Shown here in pieces: positions 24,473 to 32,055 of a stretch of DNA of 45,530 nt. The notes below the pieces were generated by a model, which saw only the letters and a list, made by a program, of their open reading frames with translations, did no database searches and had not been told where the DNA came from. The stretch's first letter is position 1, and each line of letters opens with the position of its first letter. The DNA comes from Sporichthyaceae bacterium. Its GTDB lineage: Bacteria > Actinomycetota > Actinomycetes > Sporichthyales > Sporichthyaceae. The DNA is taken from contig DASXPS010000031.1 of assembly GCA_036493475.1 (NCBI GenBank), forward strand, positions 1 through 45,530, given 5' to 3'. The position numbers were made by a program, and so were the translations under genes.

Positions 24473-25264
24473 ATGACCGTGCCCGGGCCGCCGTCGGGGC
24501 GTTCCGCCTGGCGGGTCGGGGTGCCGCTCGTGCTGGCCATGGCCGGCCTGCTGTTCGCGATCACCGCGAACACCGCGCGTGGCACCAACCTGCGCTCCGC
24601 GGAGAACACCCGGTTGGTCGACCTGATCCGGGCCGCCGAGCAGCGCAACGACCGGGTCAGCGCCACCGGCGACCGGTTGCGCGCCGAGGTGGACCGACTC
24701 TCTGCCGGCGCGCAGGACCCCCAGGCGCAGCAGGTGCGTGCCGATGCCGACGCGATCGCTCCACTGGCCGGGCTCACGGCGCTGACCGGGACCGCGCTGA
24801 CGGTCACCCTGGACGACGCCCCGCCCGCAGCGGCCGACCGCAGCTACCCCGGGCTGCCGCAGCCCACGCCGGACGACCTGGTGGTGCACCAGCAGGACCT
24901 GCAGGCGGTGGTCAATGCGTTGTGGTCCGGCGGTGCCAACGCCATCCAATTGATGGACCAACGGATCATCTCGACCAGCGCGGTGCGATGCGTGGGAAAT
25001 GTGCTGATCCTGCAGGACAGGGTGTACTCCCCCCCATATTCGGTGACCGCCATCGGTGATCTGTCCCGTCTGTCCAACGCGCTGAAATCTTCCTCGGCGA
25101 TTTCCAACTACCGGGACTATGTCGCCGCCTATGGTCTTGGGTATCGGGTGGTCAAGCATGCACGGCTGACCGTCCCGGCGTACTCGGGCACGCTCGATCT
25201 GCAGTACGCGTTGGAATCCACGGGGAACGAACCGAGCGCTTCGCCGACCAGGGGGAACGGTTGA
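24473..25264 (+). CDS. DUF881 family membrane-anchored protein
   Basis: A 263-aa protein with one N-terminal membrane helix (VPLVLAMAGLLFAITANTA, about residues 17-35), then a coiled-coil-like stretch rich in Arg/Glu (NTRLVDLIRAAEQRNDRV). The extracytoplasmic DUF881 domain follows, with LTVTLDDAP, VVHQQDLQAVVNALWSGGANAIQLMDQRI and CVGNVLILQDRVYSPPYSVTAIGD. Actinobacterial genomes carry this family beside crgA and sortase E, so a division or envelope role is likely, although the activity is unknown. The stop overlaps the sortase start by 4 nt (TTGA). It appears to be leaderless. Confidence 0.9.
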   Translation: MTVPGPPSGRSAWRVGVPLVLAMAGLLFAITANTARGTNLRSAENTRLVDLIRAAEQRNDRVSATGDRLRAEVDRLSAGAQDPQAQQVRADADAIAPLAGLTALTGTALTVTLDDAPPAAADRSYPGLPQPTPDDLVVHQQDLQAVVNALWSGGANAIQLMDQRIISTSAVRCVGNVLILQDRVYSPPYSVTAIGDLSRLSNALKSSSAISNYRDYVAAYGLGYRVVKHARLTVPAYSGTLDLQYALESTGNEPSASPTRGNG

Positions 25265-26004
25265 GCACCATCATCACGGCGCGGCCTGCCGGGGTACCGC
25301 GCCCGCGGCGGACGTCTCCCGGTCGCGCCCTTGTGCACGTGGTCGGCGAGCTGATGATCACCGTCGGCGTGGTCATGCTGCTGCTGGTCGTCTATCAACT
25401 CTTCTGGACCAACATCGAGTCCAACCACAAGGCCCACCAGATCGAGTCGCAGCTGCGCGAACAGTGGACGCAGCCGCCGACCAAGGGCGCGAAGATCCCC
25501 GGCGACGCGATCGGGATCATGTACATCCAGCGGCTCGGCAAGACCTGGGAGAAGCCGATTGTCGAGGGTGTCGACCTCGACGACCTGGCCAAGGGTGTCG
25601 GCCACTTCATCGGCACCCAGGATCCCGGCGACGTCGGCAACTTCGCGGTGGCCGCGCACCGGGCCACGCATGGTGAGCCGTTCGCGAATCTGAACGAGAT
25701 CCAGGTCGGCGACAAGATCGTGGTGGAGACCCGCACCGACTACTTCACCTACACCGTGGACAAGATGCCCGGTGGCTCGGCCGAGCACCCGGCCTGGAAG
25801 CTGGTCGACCCCAACTTCGGCGCGGTCGTGTTGCCGGTGCCGGAGAAGCCGGGCGCGGTGCCCACCAGGAAAGAAATCACGCTGGTCACCTGTAACCCAC
25901 GGTGGGGCCACACCACCCGGCTGATCGTGTACGGGCACCTGACCGATGACGTGAAGAAGAGCTCGGGCCAGCAGCCCGCCGCACTCACCTACTTCAAAGG
26001 CTGA
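25261..26004 (+). CDS. Class E sortase
   Basis: A 247-aa membrane-anchored cysteine transpeptidase that attaches LAXTG-type surface proteins to peptidoglycan. One N-terminal helix (LMITVGVVMLLLVVYQLF) follows a proline/arginine-rich cytoplasmic tail. The catalytic histidine is H133 (VAAHRATHGEPF), the cysteine is C211 in LVTCNPRWGHTTRLIVYGHL, and the arginine is R220. The start is a TTG overlapping the DUF881 stop, behind GGGGGAACGG. A 57-aa membrane protein follows 4 bp after the stop. Confidence 0.92.
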   Translation: MSTIITARPAGVPRPRRTSPGRALVHVVGELMITVGVVMLLLVVYQLFWTNIESNHKAHQIESQLREQWTQPPTKGAKIPGDAIGIMYIQRLGKTWEKPIVEGVDLDDLAKGVGHFIGTQDPGDVGNFAVAAHRATHGEPFANLNEIQVGDKIVVETRTDYFTYTVDKMPGGSAEHPAWKLVDPNFGAVVLPVPEKPGAVPTRKEITLVTCNPRWGHTTRLIVYGHLTDDVKKSSGQQPAALTYFKG

Positions 26005-26008
26005 ACCG

Positions 26009-26182
26009 ATGTACGGATGGATCTGGCGGCACCTGCCGGGCAACACCCCGATGCGCACCATGCTGAGCGCCCTGCTGCTGGCGCTGGCGCTGTACCTGCT
26101 GTTCACCCAGTTCTTCCCGTGGCTGGACCCGAAGCTGCCGTTCAACCAGGTCGGCCCCGAGGGCGGAGCGACCACCCCGTAA
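26009..26182 (+). CDS. Small 57-aa membrane protein after sortase E
   Basis: A short reading frame, MYGWIWRHLPGNTPM..., with one membrane helix (SALLLALALYLLFTQFF) and a proline-rich C-terminal tail (WLDPKLPFNQVGPEG). Coding potential is supported by its start 4 bp after the sortase stop, the balanced helix and tail, and the match to a small protein that I recall between the sortase and pabA/trpG genes in other actinomycetes. It is too short for most gene callers. It is probably part of the DUF881-sortase operon, and its function is unknown. Confidence 0.68.
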   Translation: MYGWIWRHLPGNTPMRTMLSALLLALALYLLFTQFFPWLDPKLPFNQVGPEGGATTP

Positions 26183-26210
26183 TCGCGGGGCGGTGCGGGC
26201 ACCCGTCGGT

Positions 26211-26216
26211 TAGGTT
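26211..26216 (+). promoter_or_regulatory. -10 box of a leaderless pabA/trpG transcript
   Basis: TAGGTT is followed by exactly 7 nt and the GTG start, and no ribosome site is present, the same layout as kup and DUF881. Confidence 0.45.
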
Positions 26217-26223
26217 TGCCGGC

Positions 26224-26853
26224 GTGACCCGCATCCTGGTCGTGGACAACTACGACAGCTTCGTGTTCAACCTCGTGCAGTACCTGCAGCAACTCGGCGC
26301 CGAGTGCGACGTCCGGCGCAACGACACCCTCGGCGTGGACGCAGCCGAGGACTTCGACGGGGTGTTGCTCTCGCCGGGCCCCGGCACGCCGGAGTCGGCC
26401 GGGGTGTGCATCGACATGGTGCGCCACGCCGCGACGGTCGGCGTCCCGCTGTTCGGGGTCTGCCTGGGCCTGCAGTCGATCGCCGTCGCCTACGGAGCAG
26501 TCGTCGACCGGGCCCCGGAACTGTTGCACGGCAAGACCAGCCTGGTGCGCCACGACGGGCTCGGCGTGCTGGCCGGCCTGCCCAACCCGTTCACCGCGAC
26601 CCGCTACCACTCACTGGCGGTGGACCCGGCAACCGTGCCGGCCGAACTGGAGATCACCGCGCGCACCGATTCCGGTGTGGTGATGGGCGCGCGGCACCGG
26701 GTGCACGACGTCGAGGGCGTGCAGTTCCACCCCGAGTCGGTGCTCACCGAGGGCGGGCATCGCATGCTGGCGAACTGGTTGGTGCGCTGTGGTCACCCCG
26801 ACGCCGTTGCTCGCTCGGCGGGCCTGGCGCCGGTGGTGGCCGGCAGTCAGTAG
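26224..26853 (+). CDS. Glutamine amidotransferase component of anthranilate or aminodeoxychorismate synthase
   Basis: A 209-aa class I glutamine amidotransferase that supplies ammonia to chorismate for tryptophan (TrpG) or p-aminobenzoate/folate (PabA). VVDNYDSFVFNLVQYL opens the domain. The nucleophile is C80 in GVCLGLQ, and H169 and E171 sit in VQFHPESVLTEGG. Amphibolic and PabA-only forms cannot be told apart from sequence, and no synthase subunit gene is adjacent. GTG start with no ribosome site. The last 7 nt overlap the convergent pknB. This pabA/trpG-pknB neighbourhood is standard in actinobacteria. Confidence 0.9.
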   Translation: MTRILVVDNYDSFVFNLVQYLQQLGAECDVRRNDTLGVDAAEDFDGVLLSPGPGTPESAGVCIDMVRHAATVGVPLFGVCLGLQSIAVAYGAVVDRAPELLHGKTSLVRHDGLGVLAGLPNPFTATRYHSLAVDPATVPAELEITARTDSGVVMGARHRVHDVEGVQFHPESVLTEGGHRMLANWLVRCGHPDAVARSAGLAPVVAGSQ

Positions 26854-28700
26854 CCTCGACGACCCAGCGGTGGGGTCGCCGGACCGGGCTTGGCCGGCGC
26901 GGCCTGCGCCGGGTCCGGCTGCTGCACCGGCGGCGGAGGGTTCTGGATGCCGCAGAACGGCGGAGTGCAGTTGCTCGGCGCCGGCGAGGCACTCGGCTGC
27001 GGCTGGCCCGGCGTGGTCGGCTGCCCCGGTCCGGGCACGGGCTGTCCCGGCTCCGGGGCCTTGGCCACGATGATCGAGACAATGCCGCCCTGCGGGATGC
27101 GTTTGCCGGCGTTCGGCGTCTGGCTGAGCACGTAGCCGTCCGGTTGCTTGTCGGAGATCTGCTGACCGGCCTGCGGGACCTGGAAGCCGGCCTGGGTCAG
27201 TGTTGCGTACGCGGTCGCGTACGGCATGCCGACCACGTTGGGCACGTCGACCAGCGGGACGCCGTTGGACACCGTGAGGTCCACCTTGGTGCTCGGCGGC
27301 AGTGCCTTGCCCGCCGGCGGGTTCGCGGTCAACACCTCGCCATTGGGTCGGTCGGAGTTCTGCGGGGTGACCTTGCCCAGCGTCAACCGGGCGTTCTTGA
27401 TCGCCTTCTTGGCCGCATCCAGCGGCAGTCCGACCAGATTGGGCACCACCGATTTCACCTCGCCCTGCGAGATGAAGATGTTGACGTGCGATCCGCTGGA
27501 TACGGTCGACTTGCCGTCCGGGTCCTGGGAGATGACCAGGCCCTCGGAGACGTCGGGGGAGTTCTCGAAGGAGACCACGGGGTCCAGCCCCTTGGCCTTG
27601 AGCGCGTCCTCGGCTGCCTTCTGCTCCAGGCCGGTGACCACCGGAACCTCGATCTTCGACGCGGAGGAGCTGAACACGTTGTGACCCACGGTCAGACCCA
27701 GCACGGCCACCACGATCGCGGCCACCACCAGCGCCGCGATGGAGGCGTAGCGTCGACCGCGGCCGGTCTCCGGCGGCAGCGGGGGCATCGCGGTGGTGGT
27801 CGAGCCGACCCGTCGCACCTCGGTCGGCGCGTCGATCATCACGGTGGGTGCCTGCACCGCGCGGCCGTCCAGCGCCCGCTCGATGTCCTCGCGCATCTCC
27901 GCGGCGCTCTGGTAGCGGTTGTCCGCGTTCTTCGCCAACGACTTCATCACGATGGCGTCCATCGCCGGGGTGACCGCCGTGTCGATCTGCGACGGCGGCT
28001 TCGGGTTCTCCCGCACGTGCTGGTAGGCCACCGCGACCGGGGAGTCGCCGGTGAACGGCGGCACGCCGGTGAGCAGTTCGTAGAGCAGGCAGCCGGCGGA
28101 GTACAGGTCCGAGCGCGCGTCGGTCTTCTCGCCCTTGGCCTGCTCGGGCGACAGGTACTGCGCGGTGCCGATCACCGCGGCGGTGGCGGTCATCGTGGAG
28201 GACGCGTCGGCCACCGCGCGGGCGATGCCGAAGTCCATCACCTTGACCGTGCCGGCCCGGGTCAGCATCACGTTGCCGGGCTTGATGTCGCGGTGAACGA
28301 TCCCGTTGTGGTGGCTGTAGTCCAGCGCCGCCAGGGTGCCCGCGGCGATCTCCATCGCCCGCTCGGGCAGCAGCTTGCGCCCGGAGTTGAGCAGCTCGCG
28401 CAGCGTCTGCCCGTCCACGTACTCCATGACGATGTAGGGCACCGGCATGCCGTCGGCGTAGTCCTCGCCGGTGTCGTAGACGGACACGATCGCCGGGTGG
28501 TTCAACGATGCCGCGGATTGCGCCTCGCGGCGAAACCGCGCCTGGAAGCTGGAGTCCAGGGCCAGGTCGGAACGCAGTGTCTTCACCGCGACGGTGCGAC
28601 CAAGCCGGATATCCCGGCCCAGCCGCACTTCGGCCATCCCGCCGCGGCCGAGAACCTCGCTCAGCTCGTAGCGCTCCCCCAGGAGCCGAGCCTGCTCCAT
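26847..28700 (-). CDS. pknB: PASTA-domain Ser/Thr protein kinase PknB
   Basis: A 617-aa membrane receptor-type kinase that senses peptidoglycan fragments and phosphorylates cell-wall and division proteins. The kinase domain is at residues 1-275, with GRGGMAEV, lysine K40, the catalytic D137 in HRDIKPGN and D156 in DFG. Activation-loop threonines (TMTATAAVIGTAQYLSPE) precede the helix at about 319-338. Three PASTA repeats then follow, beginning IEVPVVTGLE, KSVVPNLVGL and VDVPNVVGMP, and the tail is proline-rich. The ATG at 28700 overlaps the pknA-like stop by one base and lies behind GGAAGGAA. An upstream start at 28730 lacks a ribosome site. Confidence 0.95.
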   Translation of the reverse strand: MEQARLLGERYELSEVLGRGGMAEVRLGRDIRLGRTVAVKTLRSDLALDSSFQARFRREAQSAASLNHPAIVSVYDTGEDYADGMPVPYIVMEYVDGQTLRELLNSGRKLLPERAMEIAAGTLAALDYSHHNGIVHRDIKPGNVMLTRAGTVKVMDFGIARAVADASSTMTATAAVIGTAQYLSPEQAKGEKTDARSDLYSAGCLLYELLTGVPPFTGDSPVAVAYQHVRENPKPPSQIDTAVTPAMDAIVMKSLAKNADNRYQSAAEMREDIERALDGRAVQAPTVMIDAPTEVRRVGSTTTAMPPLPPETGRGRRYASIAALVVAAIVVAVLGLTVGHNVFSSSASKIEVPVVTGLEQKAAEDALKAKGLDPVVSFENSPDVSEGLVISQDPDGKSTVSSGSHVNIFISQGEVKSVVPNLVGLPLDAAKKAIKNARLTLGKVTPQNSDRPNGEVLTANPPAGKALPPSTKVDLTVSNGVPLVDVPNVVGMPYATAYATLTQAGFQVPQAGQQISDKQPDGYVLSQTPNAGKRIPQGGIVSIIVAKAPEPGQPVPGPGQPTTPGQPQPSASPAPSNCTPPFCGIQNPPPPVQQPDPAQAAPAKPGPATPPLGRRGY

Positions 28701-30415
28701 CACCGGTCGTTCCTTCCGCTGCTCAGCCATGAATACGTGCTGCCCCCCGGCGGCGGGTTGTACCTCGCCCCGCTGACGGCAGGTCCGACCACGCTGACCG
28801 TCACCGTTGCGCCGACCGGCACCGCTCCGTGCGGTGCGACGTCGGTCACCGTACCCGGCGCACCGCCGCCGACCACCTGACGACGCACGACCACCAAGCC
28901 CTGCGCGGTCAGGGCACGGGAAACCTCGGTGAACTGTCGGCCCAACAAGGCCGTCGGGTCGAGGGTCACCGCGTTCGGTCCGGCGGAGACCACGATGGAG
29001 ATTGCCGAGTGGGTGGCCGCCCTGGTGCCCGCCGCGGGGGACTGGGTCAACACCACCCCGGCCGGTACCGACTCATCCACGGTGCGGGCCACCCGAATGT
29101 CGAAGCCGCCGGCCCGGATGACCTTGGTGGCGTCGTTCTCGGCGGTGCCGGCCACGGCGGGCACCACGGCAACCGCGGGACCGTCGTCGTCGTTCAGCCA
29201 CAGCACGCTCAGACCGATCGCGGCCACCGCGATCGCGACGCCGAGGGCCACCGGGCGGTGCCCGGTCAACCATCCGGACTCCGCGGTGGCGCGGTGCCCG
29301 CGCCGGGGGGCGGCGCCCGCGGCGCGGTGTCGCCCCGCGGCGGATTCCTCCGGGCTGAGTTGGTTCGGAATGGCGGTTTCGCCGGTGCCCAGCACCACCG
29401 CCTCGGGCAGCGCGATCGCGCGCGGGTCGGGCGGGGCGGCCACCGCCACGGCCTGGGTGCGCCGGTGCCCGCCGAGCCGCGCGGAACGGGACGCGGCGCG
29501 ACGCACCACGGCCGAGTCGGCCTGTGCGCCGATGGACCGGGCCACCTCGTCGGGGGTTGGCGTCCCGGCGGCCAACTCGATACGCAACGCCAACAGTTGA
29601 TGGGCCAGGGCCTCCGCGGAGGCCGGGCGGTCGGCCGGGTCCTTGGCCAGCGCCCCGTCCAACACCCTCTGCACCGCGGGATGCAGACCGGGGATGGGCG
29701 GCGGTGTGGAGTTCAAATGCTCCATGGCCACCGACAGCGGGTTCTCCCCGATGAAAGGTCTACGCCCGGCCAGGCACTCGTAGAGCACCACGCCGAGGGC
29801 ATAGACGTCCGAGGATGCCGAGGCCACCCCGCGGCCGTTGACCAGCTCCGGGGCCAGGTAGTGCGCGGTGCCCATCACCGTGCCGGTGCGGGTCAACGGC
29901 AGCGCGTCGCCCGCCCGGGCGATACCGAAGTCGGTGATCTTCACCGTCCAGGTCGGGGTGACCAGCAGGTTGGCGGGCTTCACGTCGCGGTGCACCACAC
30001 CGCCCTCGTGGGCGGCGTGCAGCCCGCGGGCGGCCTGGGCGCACAGGTCCAATGCGCGGTCGCGGTCCAGCGCCCCGTCCCGCTCGATGATCTGGGACAG
30101 CGGCCGGCCGGGCACCAGCTCCATCACGATGAACGGCACCGTGGTGCGGGCCAGGGTGGCCTGCCCGAAGTCGTAGACCGCGGCGATGCCGGTGTGCACC
30201 AGAGCGGCGGTGTTGCGCGCCTCGTTACGGAAGCGCTCCAGGAACACCTGTTCGTCGGCGTACTCCGGACGCAACACCTTGACCGCCACCGGCCGGCCCA
30301 GCACCTCGTCGAAGGCGCGCCACACCTCGCCCATGCCGCCCCGGGCGATCCGCTCCACCAGGCGATAGCGGCCACCCAGCGCGGGCAGCGCGCCCTCGGG
30401 AGGTGTGGCCGTCAT
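28700..30415 (-). CDS. Ser/Thr protein kinase, PknA-like, with PASTA domains
   Basis: A 571-aa kinase upstream of pknB. The catalytic domain shows ARGGMGEVWRA, lysine K46, HRDVKPAN (D144), DFG (D162) and MGTAHYLAPE. A long, charged linker of about 100 residues follows, then one membrane helix at about 388-407. Two PASTA-like modules then start at about 417 and 485 (AVVPAVAGTAENDATKV; LLGRQFTEVSRALTAQGL). Mycobacterial PknA lacks PASTA domains, so the extracytoplasmic part is notable. The ATG lies behind GGAG, the pknB start overlaps its stop, and pbpA is upstream in the same operon. Confidence 0.9.
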   Translation of the reverse strand: MTATPPEGALPALGGRYRLVERIARGGMGEVWRAFDEVLGRPVAVKVLRPEYADEQVFLERFRNEARNTAALVHTGIAAVYDFGQATLARTTVPFIVMELVPGRPLSQIIERDGALDRDRALDLCAQAARGLHAAHEGGVVHRDVKPANLLVTPTWTVKITDFGIARAGDALPLTRTGTVMGTAHYLAPELVNGRGVASASSDVYALGVVLYECLAGRRPFIGENPLSVAMEHLNSTPPPIPGLHPAVQRVLDGALAKDPADRPASAEALAHQLLALRIELAAGTPTPDEVARSIGAQADSAVVRRAASRSARLGGHRRTQAVAVAAPPDPRAIALPEAVVLGTGETAIPNQLSPEESAAGRHRAAGAAPRRGHRATAESGWLTGHRPVALGVAIAVAAIGLSVLWLNDDDGPAVAVVPAVAGTAENDATKVIRAGGFDIRVARTVDESVPAGVVLTQSPAAGTRAATHSAISIVVSAGPNAVTLDPTALLGRQFTEVSRALTAQGLVVVRRQVVGGGAPGTVTDVAPHGAVPVGATVTVSVVGPAVSGARYNPPPGGSTYSWLSSGRNDR

Positions 30416-30533
30416 GGCAAAAGCTCCGGTTTGTCCGGGCCCGGGGCTACCGGGCGGTCAACAATCCAGGATCCCGCCGAGCGACCCGCCACGTTCGCGG
30501 TTCGACCGATTGCGCGCTCGGTTCGTGACGTCC

Positions 30534-31991
30534 TCACTGCCCCAGCACCGCCCGCATCACCGCGCGTGCAATCGGTGCGGCCAACAAGTTGCCGCCCACC
30601 TCGATCTGCCGGTCGCTGCCGCCGTTCTCCAGCACCACCGCAACGGCGATTGTCGGGTTCAACGCCGGGGCGAAGGAGACGAACCAGGCGTGTGGGTTCT
30701 TCCCGTTGCCCACCTGGGCGGTGCCGGTCTTGCCGGCCACCTGCACGCCGGAGATCTGCGCGTTGGTCGCGGTGCCGTTTTCCACCACCGAGACCATGAT
30801 CTTGGTCAGCTCCGCGGCCACCTGCGGGGACATGGCCCGGCCCAACTCCTGCGGGTCGGTGCGGCTGAGCACGTCCAGGTCGCGGGCACGCAGTTCCTCG
30901 ACCAGGTACGGGGCCATCAGCACGCCCTGATTGGCGATCGCCGCGGCCACCATCGCCATTTGCAGCGGGGTCGCCCGCACGTCGAACTGCCCGATCGCGG
31001 ACTGCGCGGTCTGCGGAGCGTTCAGGTTGGACGGGAACACACTGCGGGCCACCGGCATCGGTACGGCGAGGCTCTCCCCGAAGCCGAATGCCTCGGCCTG
31101 GCGGCGCAGCGCGTCCTGGCCGAGGGCCATGCCGATCGCGCCGAACGTGGTGTTGCAGGACTTCTCCAGCGCGTGGGTGATCGTGGTCTTGTCGCTGCCC
31201 GGTGTGCAGGTGCCCTTGAAGTAGTTGGGCAGATCCACGCTGGTCTGCGGCAGGTTCAGCTTCTCCGGTCCGGGCACCGGCGAGGTCGGGGTGTACTGGC
31301 CCGAGGACAGCGCCGCGGCTGCGGTGACCAACTTGAAGGTGGAGCCGGGCGGGTAGGTCTGGCTCAGCGCCCGGTCCAGCAGCGGCGTCGCCTCATCGGT
31401 GGTGAGCTTGTCCCAGGCCTTGCGCACGGTGTCGCTGTCGTGCGCGGACAGGTCGTTGGGGTCATAGGACGGGGACGAGACCAACGCCAGGATCCGCCCG
31501 GTGGACGGCTCGATCGCGACCACCGCACCGCGCCGACCGTCCAGGCCCTTCCAAGCGGCCTCCTGTGCGGCGGCGTTGAGCGTCAGCGTGACGTCCCCGC
31601 CCTTGGTGCCCTCTTGAGTGAGCAGTTCGACGACCCGCTTGACGAACAACCGGTCGTCGGTGCCGGCCAGGATGCTGTTCTCGTAGCGCTCCACCCCGGT
31701 GGAGCCATAGATGTGGGAGTAATAGCCGGTGGCGAACGCGTACATCATCGCGTCGGAGTAGGTGCGCAGGTATTTCAGGACGTCGTCGGTGGCCTTGGAA
31801 ATGACGATTGGCTCGTTGCCCACCAGGATCGCGCCGCGTTCCCGGTCGTACTCCTCCAACAGCACCCGACTGTTGCGTGGGTCGGTGCGGTAGTCGTTGG
31901 CCTTGATCACCTGCAGGAAGTTCAGGTTCAACAGCAGTACGACCATGAGCACGCCGCAGGCGACGGCGACGCGACGTAGCGGACGGTTCAT
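30534..31991 (-). CDS. pbpA: Class B penicillin-binding protein PbpA (transpeptidase)
   Basis: A 485-aa single-pass membrane transpeptidase that cross-links peptidoglycan. The membrane helix is at residues 8-28. The transpeptidase motifs are S217-T-F-K220 (PPGSTFKL), S278-C-N, and K421-T-G (VAGKTGTAQ). There is no glycosyltransferase domain, as expected for the partner of RodA. It lies 64 bp downstream of rodA and is preceded by a GGAGG ribosome site. The gap holds a direct repeat. The fhaA-fhaB-pstP-rodA-pbpA-pknA-pknB order is conserved in actinobacteria. Confidence 0.95.
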   Translation of the reverse strand: MNRPLRRVAVACGVLMVVLLLNLNFLQVIKANDYRTDPRNSRVLLEEYDRERGAILVGNEPIVISKATDDVLKYLRTYSDAMMYAFATGYYSHIYGSTGVERYENSILAGTDDRLFVKRVVELLTQEGTKGGDVTLTLNAAAQEAAWKGLDGRRGAVVAIEPSTGRILALVSSPSYDPNDLSAHDSDTVRKAWDKLTTDEATPLLDRALSQTYPPGSTFKLVTAAAALSSGQYTPTSPVPGPEKLNLPQTSVDLPNYFKGTCTPGSDKTTITHALEKSCNTTFGAIGMALGQDALRRQAEAFGFGESLAVPMPVARSVFPSNLNAPQTAQSAIGQFDVRATPLQMAMVAAAIANQGVLMAPYLVEELRARDLDVLSRTDPQELGRAMSPQVAAELTKIMVSVVENGTATNAQISGVQVAGKTGTAQVGNGKNPHAWFVSFAPALNPTIAVAVVLENGGSDRQIEVGGNLLAAPIARAVMRAVLGQ

Positions 31992-32001
31992 CGCGCGCCT
32001 C

Positions 32002-32048
32002 CGAGCGGTAGCGAGGAGGCCATAGGCACGAGTTCGAGCGGTAGCGAG
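32002..32048. repeat. Direct repeat in the rodA-pbpA gap
   Basis: The 14-mer CGAGCGGTAGCGAG occurs at 32002-32015 and again at 32035-32048, exactly 33 bp apart, with further partial similarity on the 3' side of each copy. It fills most of the 64-bp gap between rodA and pbpA. GAGCG-GTA-GCGAG is itself a mirror palindrome. Confidence 0.7.
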
Positions 32049-32055
32049 AGGGCAA

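Noticed and set aside
26304-28880. 858-residue plus-strand frame opposite pknB
   Set aside because: Arginine/glycine-rich, no domains, antisense to a clear PASTA kinase.
32002-32048. CRISPR-like repeat
   Set aside because: Only two short copies with a 19-bp gap, no array, leader or cas genes.
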